Source: Eubacterium sp. 1001713B170207_170306_E7
GTDB taxonomy: Bacteria > Bacillota > Clostridia > Eubacteriales > Eubacteriaceae
Direction of reading: 5' to 3'
Assembly: GCF_015547515.1 (NCBI RefSeq)
Contig: NZ_JADMVE010000012.1
Coordinates: 1 to 64,000 of the forward strand
DNA length: 64,000 nucleotides
The notes under the pieces: model-generated
What the model saw: the letters and a program-made list of their open reading frames with translations, nothing else
Databases searched by the model: none
Told to the model about the DNA's origin: nothing
Part shown: positions 17,160 through 24,177 of the stretch, piece after piece
Layout: every line of letters starts with the position of its first letter
Position numbering within the stretch: position 1 is the first letter of the stretch
Translations under genes and position numbers: made by a program

Positions 17160-17301
17160 TATCCTGTGTAATGGGAAAAGGGTGGGAGACCCTTGCTGTA
17201 ATCGCAGCTGTAATACAAAAAGCCAGTCCGGAAACCACTGCCAGTGCGGCGGGAAGGGGATGTGGATGATATTGTAAAGCCAGAAGACCAGCACAGAGAT
17301 A
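17160..17301 (+). ncRNA. Cobalamin riboswitch upstream of a TetR-family regulator
   Basis: All class I cobalamin riboswitch landmarks appear in order: GGGAAAAGGGTGGGAGACCC, then GCAGCTGTAA in the B12-box position, AAAGCCAGTCCGGAAACCACTG, GCGGGAAGGGGATGTGGATGA and AAGCCAGAAGACC. P1 closes by TATC-CTGTG at 17160 with CACAG-A-GATA at 17292-17301. A candidate terminator follows before the TetR gene. Confidence 0.88.
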
Positions 17302-17343
17302 TGTTTTAAACTCCGATTTAGAGTGACAAGACAATTCCAGAGC

Positions 17344-17393
17344 CCTCCTTAGACGGCCGCTGTTTTCCTTCTCTGAATCCGAGGAGGTTTTTT
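17344..17393 (+). terminator. Candidate attenuator between the riboswitch and tetR-type gene
   Basis: CCTCCT (17344-17349) pairs with AGGAGG (17382-17387), followed by six T residues. The loop contains a CGGCCG palindrome. The stem is short, so this is less certain than the cbiM terminator. Confidence 0.5.
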
Positions 17394-17423
17394 AATTGCG
17401 AAGCAAAAAAGGAGAGAACCGCT

Positions 17424-18104
17424 ATGGCGATAAATCTGGAAGCACCGGAAGGAAAAAAGGAACGGACCAAAAAGGGGAAACAGACCCATGAAAACATCCT
17501 GCACCAGGCCAAGGAGCTGTTTTATACCCGCGGCTATAACAATACCGGAATGACAGACATAGCTGCCAACGCCCAGGTGGGCCTCGGCACCCTGACCTAT
17601 TACTTTAACCGAAAAGAGGACATTGTCGACGAGATCATCAACACCTATTTTATGCGGCTCTATGATTTTGTGGGCGAAAACTCAGATAAGGCAAAGCTGC
17701 AGTATGTTAAGTACTGTACGGCCATGATTCTTTTTTACACCGGCATTGTGGAAGACCCTCATGTCATGAAATTCTATTACGAAATCACACTTCGGGACTG
17801 CAATAAAATAAAGCGCCTGATGGTTTTAAAGCTGTTCAGCCGATCCGCTTTAGAGTATTTTAATAAAACCTATACCGAGGAAGACATGGAGGCCTATACA
17901 CTGGCTTTTTACGGCGCCCAAAAAGAAATTTTCATCCGATACTACGAGCGAGAGCTGCCCTTCAAGGCTAAAAAGCTGGTAAAATCAATCGTGTACCACA
18001 TGTTCCGGCTCCTCGATGTTGATAATGATACGTTAAAAAACAGCATGAAAGACGGCTTTGTTTTTCTCGGTGCTTATCGGAATACACTGCCCCAGATATT
18101 ATAA
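17424..18104 (+). CDS. TetR/AcrR-family transcriptional regulator
   Basis: A 226-residue regulator. The N-terminal helix-turn-helix (about residues 20-66) reads THENILHQAKELFYTRGYNNTGMTDIAANAQVGLGTLTYYFNRKEDI in segments, typical of TetR. The C-terminal all-helical ligand domain is not assignable. It starts with ATG after GGAGAG. The unusual point is that a transcription factor lies directly under a cobalamin riboswitch, so its level should rise when B12 is scarce. It may then set expression of the adjacent corrinoid-acquisition cluster. Confidence 0.87.
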   Translation: MAINLEAPEGKKERTKKGKQTHENILHQAKELFYTRGYNNTGMTDIAANAQVGLGTLTYYFNRKEDIVDEIINTYFMRLYDFVGENSDKAKLQYVKYCTAMILFYTGIVEDPHVMKFYYEITLRDCNKIKRLMVLKLFSRSALEYFNKTYTEEDMEAYTLAFYGAQKEIFIRYYERELPFKAKKLVKSIVYHMFRLLDVDNDTLKNSMKDGFVFLGAYRNTLPQIL

Positions 18105-18241
18105 GATGAGGGTAAAAAAGTAATAGTTCCTTAATTGCGAATCGCACCCTCCAGCGAAGATCTTTAAAAATAAAAAACGCTGAAACAGCCCGGAAAATGG
18201 TACTTTTAGCAACTGTATTTAAAAAAAATCAAAAATAGAGG

Positions 18242-18270
18242 TTGCAAAAAATAAATTATAATGCTAGAAT
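18242..18270 (+). promoter_or_regulatory. Promoter upstream of the third riboswitch-like element
   Basis: TTGCAA (18242-18247) and TAGAAT (18265-18270) have a 17-base spacer. The transcript would carry an ACGAG/CTCGT hairpin and then the riboswitch-like region. Confidence 0.6.
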
Positions 18271-18394
18271 AAGGCTTGTAAACGAGATGACAACAAATTG
18301 TATCAATTGCAGCTATTCTTTAAAGAACGACTCGTTTGCATAATTTAATAACAACTGTAATGAATTGCCGCATGATAATCATTCTGGTTATATG

Positions 18395-18560
18395 CAGCTA
18401 GGGTGTTTTTGAGAGTTTCTCAAGACGCCTGAGGGAAGTAGGTGTGAATCCTAGTACAGAGCCGCTATCGTGATGCTTGCCGGAAACCACTGGTAAAGAC
18501 GAGTCGGAAACCTGTTTGTTACAGTCTTGATGTAAGTAATCCTCGTCACTAGGGTTATTC
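18395..18560 (+). ncRNA. Cobalamin-riboswitch-like element upstream of the CpXC gene
   Basis: The core GAGGGAAGTAGGTGTGAATC followed by CTAGTACAGAGCCGC matches the GGGAA...GGTG...AATCC...GCC order of cobalamin riboswitches, and TGCCGGAAACCACTGG resembles the peripheral arm. The B12 box is altered (GCCGCTATCGTG) and the 3' AAGCCAGGA box is diverged (GTAAGTAATCC). It is therefore either a variant cobalamin riboswitch or one with changed specificity. Confidence 0.6.
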
Positions 18561-18591
18561 ATCGAAAACATAGACGCTCTACGGCTATTCT

Positions 18592-18705
18592 GGGGCTTCT
18601 ATCACAGATATTCATAATCAAAAATATTGTACCGATCAAAACAGCAATGGTTTTGGTGGCGTATGGTTTATTTGAATTGGATTTCTATGATAGGAGCCCC
18701 TTTTT
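18592..18705 (+). terminator. Long-range terminator of the third riboswitch-like leader
   Basis: GGGGCTTCTATCACAGA (18592-18608) pairs almost perfectly with TCTATGATAGGAGCCCC (18684-18700), followed by TTTTT. The roughly 75-base loop contains another stem (AAAACAGCAATGGTTTT). The stem is 17 bp with two mismatches or wobbles. Confidence 0.7.
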
Positions 18706-18747
18706 GTATACAAAATTTTTGAGAAGGAACAGAGAGGAGGCCATATC

Positions 18748-19389
18748 ATGGCCAAAACAAAAACCATTACCATCGAGTGTCCGAAGTGCCGCGAAGCCTT
18801 TGAGGTTAAAGGATATGAAACCATAAACGCCAGTCTGGATGAGGAGCTGAAGGCAAAGCTCATTAAGACAGAGCTGTTCAGGCACACCTGTCCAGCGTGC
18901 GGTGCGATTTTTTCAGAGCCCTATTCGTTAAAATATCAGGACATGGAAAAAGAATACATGGTGATCCTGGATATGGGCGGTGTTGATACAGCGGCGGCAG
19001 CGGAGGAGGTTCTGGAGATGTTTCCCAATTACCGGCTCCGCATTGTGAAGGATGTGATGGACCTTCTGGAAAAGATTCATATTTTTGAGTCCAACCTGAA
19101 TGATAAGATCATCACCTATCTGGATCATAAGATATACGAGGACGTATCCGCAAAGCTGAGGGCTGAAAACTCGCCCATCGCCATTGACAAGGTGCTGTTT
19201 GGCAGTTTTGAGTTTCAGAAGAAAAAAGTGGTGTTCGGGGCGATCAACAACGCTGGAAAGCAGATTTTTATCGATACTCCCTTTGCCGACTACAAAGCCC
19301 TGGCCAATTCGCCGAGGCTGGTGCCCTGCTTTAAGGAAAAAGAGGGCGAGTACGTGATTGATAAAGCCTGGGCGGAAGCGCTGGCGTAG
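18748..19389 (+). CDS. CpXC domain protein
   Basis: A 213-residue protein with an N-terminal CpXC domain: ITIECPKCREAFEVKGY and, 25-30 residues later, FRHTCPACGAIFSEPY, two CPxC knuckles likely to bind one metal ion. The rest is alpha/beta without a recognised domain and has no signal peptide or membrane segment. The family is of unknown function. Its place behind a cobalamin-riboswitch-like leader and a strong terminator implies expression linked to corrinoid status. The ribosome site is AGGAGG. Confidence 0.75.
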   Translation: MAKTKTITIECPKCREAFEVKGYETINASLDEELKAKLIKTELFRHTCPACGAIFSEPYSLKYQDMEKEYMVILDMGGVDTAAAAEEVLEMFPNYRLRIVKDVMDLLEKIHIFESNLNDKIITYLDHKIYEDVSAKLRAENSPIAIDKVLFGSFEFQKKKVVFGAINNAGKQIFIDTPFADYKALANSPRLVPCFKEKEGEYVIDKAWAEALA

Positions 19390-19401
19390 CAAGGTTTACA
19401 A

Positions 19402-19612
19402 TGCTTGCTCCATAGTGGAGCACAGCAGAAAGATAGATGGTAATATTTCAAAAATATTATGCTGTGAGAATGGGAAAGGAGTGAGCTTTATCGAAGAAGG
19501 TAAAAGTGTGAAGGAGGCACCTGCCCGCCGTTAAAAGGGCAGGAAAAAGGACCGCTGGAAGGCCTAATTTCCAAACGGTCCCATGAAGTCTGATATTTCC
19601 TATAGACTTCAT
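19402..19612 (+). ncRNA. Multi-hairpin leader upstream of the DUF4430 operon
   Basis: Six inverted repeats follow one another: CTCCA/TGGAG (19408-19420), CACAGC/GCTGTG (19421-19466) enclosing TAATATTT/AAATATTA, CCTGCCC/GGGCAGG (19520-19543), GGACCG/CGGTCC (19549-19581) and ATGAAGTCT/AGACTTCAT (19583-19612). No T-run follows. I do not recognise a known riboswitch class. It could be a structured 5' UTR of the first surface-protein gene or a separate RNA. Confidence 0.5.
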
Positions 19613-19702
19613 AATTATATCTCATTTACGGCCCTTGGGCAATCCCTTTAAGAAAAGCCCGATTCAAAAACAAAAAAATAAATTTTAAAGGAGATTTTAA
19701 TT

Positions 19703-20491
19703 ATGGCATTTGCAAAATCAGCAAAAAGAGGTTTAGCACTTTTAGGTTCAGCAGCAATGATGGTAGGATTTGCAGCTCCGACATTCGCAGCGGAAGTACA
19801 GGCAGCAGACGCTTCAACAAACACTTATTATGTACAGGTGGACCAAAATCTGCTGGGCACCATTAAGGGCAGCAGCAACTATGGCGTGATCTACGGACCG
19901 ACCAAGGTAACCGCAGCTCAGGTACAGACTGCAACGGGTGTAGCACCAGCAGACCAGACTGTACTGGATGTATTGAAAACAGCTTGCGGCGCAGACAATG
20001 TTATTTCTGGCAGCTGGGGCGCTTCCGGCAGCTTTTTGACAGGCTTTAATAAAGCAGGGTTAAAGAAACCAGCTTCCATTAGTCAAGCTGAATATATTAG
20101 TAAAGGTTTTGCCACCACCAGCAATGTTGGCGTAATGTTCAGCAATGTTAATGCAGGCGCAAAGAATTCCTTAAGCACAGCTGAATATGCGGGCACCGGC
20201 GGATGGATGTTCACGGTCAATAATGAGTCGGCTCCAAAAGTTTCACCATATTATTACTCAGTAGATGATAAGGTAGCGGATACCAGCAAGGGTTATGGTG
20301 ACAAAGCGGTTATCCGTTTTGAATACTCCTTAAGCGGCGGCGCAGACATTGGCATTTCTGACAGCTATGTACCACAGTCCTTAAACCCTGACGGTTCCTT
20401 CAACTGGAATGACACAGCGGTTATCTCCAAGGATATCGTACAGCGTGTTGATTTAACCCAGTCGATCAGAGACGCGGCCAACGCTCAGTAA
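19703..20491 (+). CDS. Secreted protein with DUF4430 (transcobalamin C-terminal-like) domain
   Basis: A 262-residue exported protein. Residues 1-30 form a signal peptide (KRGLALLGSAAMMVGFAAPTFA, cleavage near AEV). The mature part carries a DUF4430-type beta domain: TVLDVLKTACG, then after an insertion YAGTGGWMFTVNNE and a late KAVIRFEYSLSGGAD strand. DUF4430 resembles the cobalamin-contacting C-terminal domain of intrinsic factor and transcobalamin. No anchor is visible, so it is released or held by a partner. It is the first gene of the long operon and is followed by a terminator, which suggests it is made in excess. AAGGAG precedes the ATG. Confidence 0.75.
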   Translation: MAFAKSAKRGLALLGSAAMMVGFAAPTFAAEVQAADASTNTYYVQVDQNLLGTIKGSSNYGVIYGPTKVTAAQVQTATGVAPADQTVLDVLKTACGADNVISGSWGASGSFLTGFNKAGLKKPASISQAEYISKGFATTSNVGVMFSNVNAGAKNSLSTAEYAGTGGWMFTVNNESAPKVSPYYYSVDDKVADTSKGYGDKAVIRFEYSLSGGADIGISDSYVPQSLNPDGSFNWNDTAVISKDIVQRVDLTQSIRDAANAQ

Positions 20492-20509
20492 GCAGCTTGT
20501 GAAACAGAA

Positions 20510-20547
20510 GCAAAGAGAGAAATAAGTTTTCTCTCTTTGCTTTGTTT
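20510..20547 (+). terminator. Strong intra-operon terminator after the first DUF4430 gene
   Basis: GCAAAGAGAGAAA pairs with TTTCTCTCTTTGC over a 4-base loop, followed by TTTGTTT. It lies between two co-oriented genes 70 bases apart, so partial read-through would give much more of the small protein than of the large ones. Confidence 0.8.
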
Positions 20548-20562
20548 ACAGAAAGAGGAGCT

Positions 20563-23500
20563 ATGGAAAAAAAAGCAACAAGAATTGGATTGAATTTACT
20601 GGCTTTGCTGTTGGTGTTTTGCATGGGATTTGGTTTTCTTTCCGCCAGTACTGTTAAGGCAGAGGGTTTAAAGGATACCAGCGAAATCCAGAATACCTTC
20701 AACAAAGAAGATGAGCAGATTAAAATCAGCACACCCGAAGATTTAAAAGCCCTGCGTGAATACGTAAAGTCCGGCAAAGTAAAGCCGGGACAGAGTGTTT
20801 TGTTAATGAAGGACATCGATCTCAATGGGTTTGACCTTGGAGAATATAGCAGCGGTACAGCCTGGACGCTGAGTTTTGACGGCCAGGGACATACCATTAC
20901 AGGTTTTAGTGAAACAGAGTACGGGCTTTTCGGAAGTCATTTTTCTGCTGGAAAAGATAAGAGTGGCAGTTTGGTAGATACAGTCATAAAGAATCTGCAT
21001 TTAAACATTAATGTGGACATACCCAATGCCGCCTATATGGATGGAAGAAATAATTTTTTCTATGGCGCCTTTGCCAATAACACCAACTCGAACGGCGGCT
21101 ATTCCATTGAAAACTGTGTGGTCTCTGGCTCCATTGATCTGAAGGTGCCCCAGGATGAGGAGCCTTACTTTTATTGTGGGACTTTTTTAGGGGACTTAGG
21201 CAGTGGCGTTAAGAAACCTGTTATGAAAAATTGTATGTCGATGGTAGAAATGACGATTGACAACAAGGGCTCTTATGAAGAGTGGGAGGAAGCGCCAGAG
21301 TTAGCAGGCTTAGCGATAGACCGCTCAGGCAGGGCTTACGCAGTGAACTGTCTGTCACTTTCAAAAATTACGGTTACCGAGGGGTCGGACCGCTGCCATG
21401 TTTATGGGACATCTTCGAACGCCCAGGAGAGCTACTATAACAGCGACCTTGTCAAGGCGACTGAGGATATTGCCGGTGCAAATACCGGGGCCAAGACAAC
21501 AGCAGAGCTGAAAACAGCCGAAACCTATACCGGCTGGGATACCAGTGTATGGACTGTGAAAGAAGGCCAGTACCCGGCATTGGTACAGTTCGCGGGAACC
21601 TCTCAGGACTTTACGGCGCTCAAGGCGCTCATCGCGAAAGCGAAAGAAATTAAGAATGACGATAGTAAATATACGCCGGCAAGCTTCCAAACGCTTCAGG
21701 ATGCCATTGCGAATGCGGAAAAGGCATTGACCGCAGAGCCGGTGCTAAAGGATACCGAGTATATTCAGACCGCAGCGCTGCAAAGCGCCATGGACAGCCT
21801 TGTGCCGCAGGGCGAGTGGAAAACAGCAGTAGAGGCATTGGAACAGGCGCTGAAGAATGCAGAGACAGTCTCCGACACCATTGTTTACACCTCCAGCAGC
21901 CAGAAAGCCTTTGACCAGGCCCTGGAATCCGCCCAGAAAATGAGCGCGGATAAAAGCAAGGCCAGCGCAAAAGAGATTAGCGATGCGGCAGGCCTTCTGT
22001 CTGAAGCGCAGAAAAACCTGACTGAGAACGCAGATACCACAAAATATTATTCGGTGAAGGATAAAGCGCTTAGTATAACAAACCGGGACTATATCTATAC
22101 AAGCGACAGCTGGGAAAAATACGAGCCTGTTTTTAAGGTTTATAATTTATTAAAACCTAAAGACACGCCAAAGTCGGATCAGGCCAAGCTTGACGATGCG
22201 GCGGACGATCTGGCGGAGGCCTATACCTGGCTGGTCAAAAACGCGGATTTTACCGCCATGAGAGCAGCCATCGTAGACGCCGGAATGCAGGATGAAGAGG
22301 ACTACACGGCCGCTACCTGGGAAGCCCAGAAAAAAGCGCTGGATGCAGCCAATCAGTTCGATCAGACAAATACACCGGTCGATGATCAGGAAAAGGTTGA
22401 TGGGGCTACCAAAGCCCTTGAAGCGGCTACCGCCAAACTGGTGTTAAAGACAGACTGGGAAGCCCTGCAGGCCGCGTTAAAGAACGCCGCGGATCTAGAA
22501 GCGCAGAAGGAAGCCTACACCACCAATAGCTGGACGGCCTTTAAAACAGCTTTGGATACTGCAAAGGGCATTGAGGAAACCAATACGACCACCCAGGCAG
22601 TTGCCGGAGCGGCAAAAGCATTAACCGACGCCCAGGCAGCTCTGGTCAAAAAAGCCGACAGCACTGCGCTGAACAGCGCCATCGCCGAAGCGGATAAGCT
22701 AAAGGAAGCAGACTACACCAGCGCAAGCTGGTCGGCTTTTGCCGAAGCGCTGGCAAACGCCAGAGCAGTGGATCAGAACAACGCCACCCAGACAGCCGTG
22801 GACGCGGCCAGGGAAGGCTTAGAGCTGGCCCAGAGCAGGCTCATCGAAAAAACAAGCTTCGCAGGCCTGAATGAAGCCATCCAGGCAGCCGAAGCTTTAA
22901 AGGAAACAGATTATACGAAGGATTCCTGGGAAGCAGCCGATGTGGCAGCGGCTCTGGCAGAAGCCAAAGCCATCGAGCAGGATCCGGAAAACACCCCGCA
23001 GGCCGATGTGAACGCCGCCGTGCAGAAGCTGGCAGACGCCATGGAACAGCTGGTGAAAAAGGGTGATCCCAAAGCCCTGGACGAAGCCGTTAAATCGGCC
23101 GAAGCCCTGAAGGCCGAGGACTACACCACCAGCACCTGGACGGCCCTCCAGGCAGCCCTGGCCGAGGCCAAAGCCCTGGACCGCGATAACGCGGATCAGA
23201 CAGCGGTCAACACCCAGACCGAAAAACTGGTGGCCGCTATGGACGCGCTGGTCAAGGCAGCCGACAAAGCAGCCCTAACCGAGGCCTGTGACACGGCAGA
23301 TGCCAAGGACAGTGGGATTTATACCCAGGCCACTTACGCGCCGCTGCAGACAGCCCTGGCAGAAGCCAGGACAGTTCTGGATAACGGCGACGCGGCCCAG
23401 CAGGAAGTGGATAAGGCTCTGGAAGGCTTGAACAAAGCCCTGGCGGGCCTGATCAAAGTTGAAAAGGCTGAAGCGGAGGGCTATCAGGTCACCGCTGAAA

Positions 23501-24054
23501 TTCCAGACAACGCAGAGCTGAACATCACAAAACAGGATGAACAGAAAACCGAAGCAGCGCAGAAAAACATCCGTAAAGATTACCAGGATGCTGAGCTGCT
23601 GGCGCTTTTCGACATCAACCTGGGAGATTACCAGCTGGGTACGGGCGAAAGCGTGAAAATCACCATCGCATTGCCGGAAGCCGCCTGGGGCTATGACAGC
23701 TACAAGGTTTACCATGAAAAGGAAGACGGCAGCATCGAGTATTTCGACGCAGTTTATGATGCAGCAAGCCATACCCTTACCTTTACAGCGGGCAGCTTTT
23801 CCGATTTTGGCGTCGTTGGCTTTAAGAACGCCAGCGCCGACAACCCGAATGGAAACAGCGGCTCAAACGGTAACGGCACCGGCGGAGGCAGCAGCCAGAA
23901 TGGCAGCGGCACAGCCCAGGGCAGCGGTACAGGCGCAGGCGTCAGCACAGGCATCACAGCCGACAGCTTGGGCGCTGTTCCCGCAGCGGCCGCGCTGCTG
24001 GCAGCAGCCGGGCTGGCAGTCTTCCTGGTTTACCGCAGAAAAACAACTAAATAA
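20563..24054 (+). CDS. Giant surface protein: beta-helix (GLUG-like) domain, nine FIVAR repeats, C-terminal membrane anchor
   Basis: 1163 residues. Residues 1-35 are a signal peptide. Residues 45-335 are a right-handed beta-helix/GLUG-type region (LSFDGQGHTITGFSETEYGLFG). Residues 345-965 hold nine FIVAR-like helical repeats of 65-70 residues with the signature YTxxSWxAFxxALxxAxxV...AxxxLxxAxxxLVKK. Residues 970-1085 form a beta domain ending in FTAGSFSDFGVVGF, also found in the next cohesin protein. A Gly/Ser/Asn linker leads to a hydrophobic helix and YRRKTTK tail; there is no LPXTG. The ATG at 20563 with AGAGGAG is preferred over a TTG seven codons upstream. It is probably a long stalk projecting the beta-helix. 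FIVAR proteins elsewhere bind polysaccharides or host proteins. Confidence 0.75.
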   Translation: MEKKATRIGLNLLALLLVFCMGFGFLSASTVKAEGLKDTSEIQNTFNKEDEQIKISTPEDLKALREYVKSGKVKPGQSVLLMKDIDLNGFDLGEYSSGTAWTLSFDGQGHTITGFSETEYGLFGSHFSAGKDKSGSLVDTVIKNLHLNINVDIPNAAYMDGRNNFFYGAFANNTNSNGGYSIENCVVSGSIDLKVPQDEEPYFYCGTFLGDLGSGVKKPVMKNCMSMVEMTIDNKGSYEEWEEAPELAGLAIDRSGRAYAVNCLSLSKITVTEGSDRCHVYGTSSNAQESYYNSDLVKATEDIAGANTGAKTTAELKTAETYTGWDTSVWTVKEGQYPALVQFAGTSQDFTALKALIAKAKEIKNDDSKYTPASFQTLQDAIANAEKALTAEPVLKDTEYIQTAALQSAMDSLVPQGEWKTAVEALEQALKNAETVSDTIVYTSSSQKAFDQALESAQKMSADKSKASAKEISDAAGLLSEAQKNLTENADTTKYYSVKDKALSITNRDYIYTSDSWEKYEPVFKVYNLLKPKDTPKSDQAKLDDAADDLAEAYTWLVKNADFTAMRAAIVDAGMQDEEDYTAATWEAQKKALDAANQFDQTNTPVDDQEKVDGATKALEAATAKLVLKTDWEALQAALKNAADLEAQKEAYTTNSWTAFKTALDTAKGIEETNTTTQAVAGAAKALTDAQAALVKKADSTALNSAIAEADKLKEADYTSASWSAFAEALANARAVDQNNATQTAVDAAREGLELAQSRLIEKTSFAGLNEAIQAAEALKETDYTKDSWEAADVAAALAEAKAIEQDPENTPQADVNAAVQKLADAMEQLVKKGDPKALDEAVKSAEALKAEDYTTSTWTALQAALAEAKALDRDNADQTAVNTQTEKLVAAMDALVKAADKAALTEACDTADAKDSGIYTQATYAPLQTALAEARTVLDNGDAAQQEVDKALEGLNKALAGLIKVEKAEAEGYQVTAEIPDNAELNITKQDEQKTEAAQKNIRKDYQDAELLALFDINLGDYQLGTGESVKITIALPEAAWGYDSYKVYHEKEDGSIEYFDAVYDAASHTLTFTAGSFSDFGVVGFKNASADNPNGNSGSNGNGTGGGSSQNGSGTAQGSGTGAGVSTGITADSLGAVPAAAALLAAAGLAVFLVYRRKTTK

Positions 24055-24098
24055 CCTCGACTTTTAGAAAGCACTGGATTTTCTATCAGGTCACAACA

Positions 24099-24121
24099 GG
24101 CTCTCCCCAAAAGGGAGAGCC
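24099..24121 (+). other. Intergenic hairpin without T-run
   Basis: GGCTCTCCC pairs perfectly with GGGAGAGCC over a 5-base loop. The following TTAGGCG is not a terminator tail. It may protect the upstream mRNA or be a weak pause site. Confidence 0.55.
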
Positions 24122-24177
24122 TTAGGCGTAAATAGAAATAGTATGCAGTAAAAATATATAAAATAAGGATAAAAAAT

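Noticed and set aside
21600-23460. Repetitive DNA in the FIVAR region as a CRISPR or tandem DNA repeat
   Set aside because: The repetition is at protein level with diverged codons; there is no constant repeat with unique spacers.
23820-24054. LPXTG sortase anchor at the end of the giant surface proteins
   Set aside because: No LPXTG-like motif precedes the hydrophobic helix in the 20563, 27318 or 29576 products; only a membrane helix and basic tail are seen.
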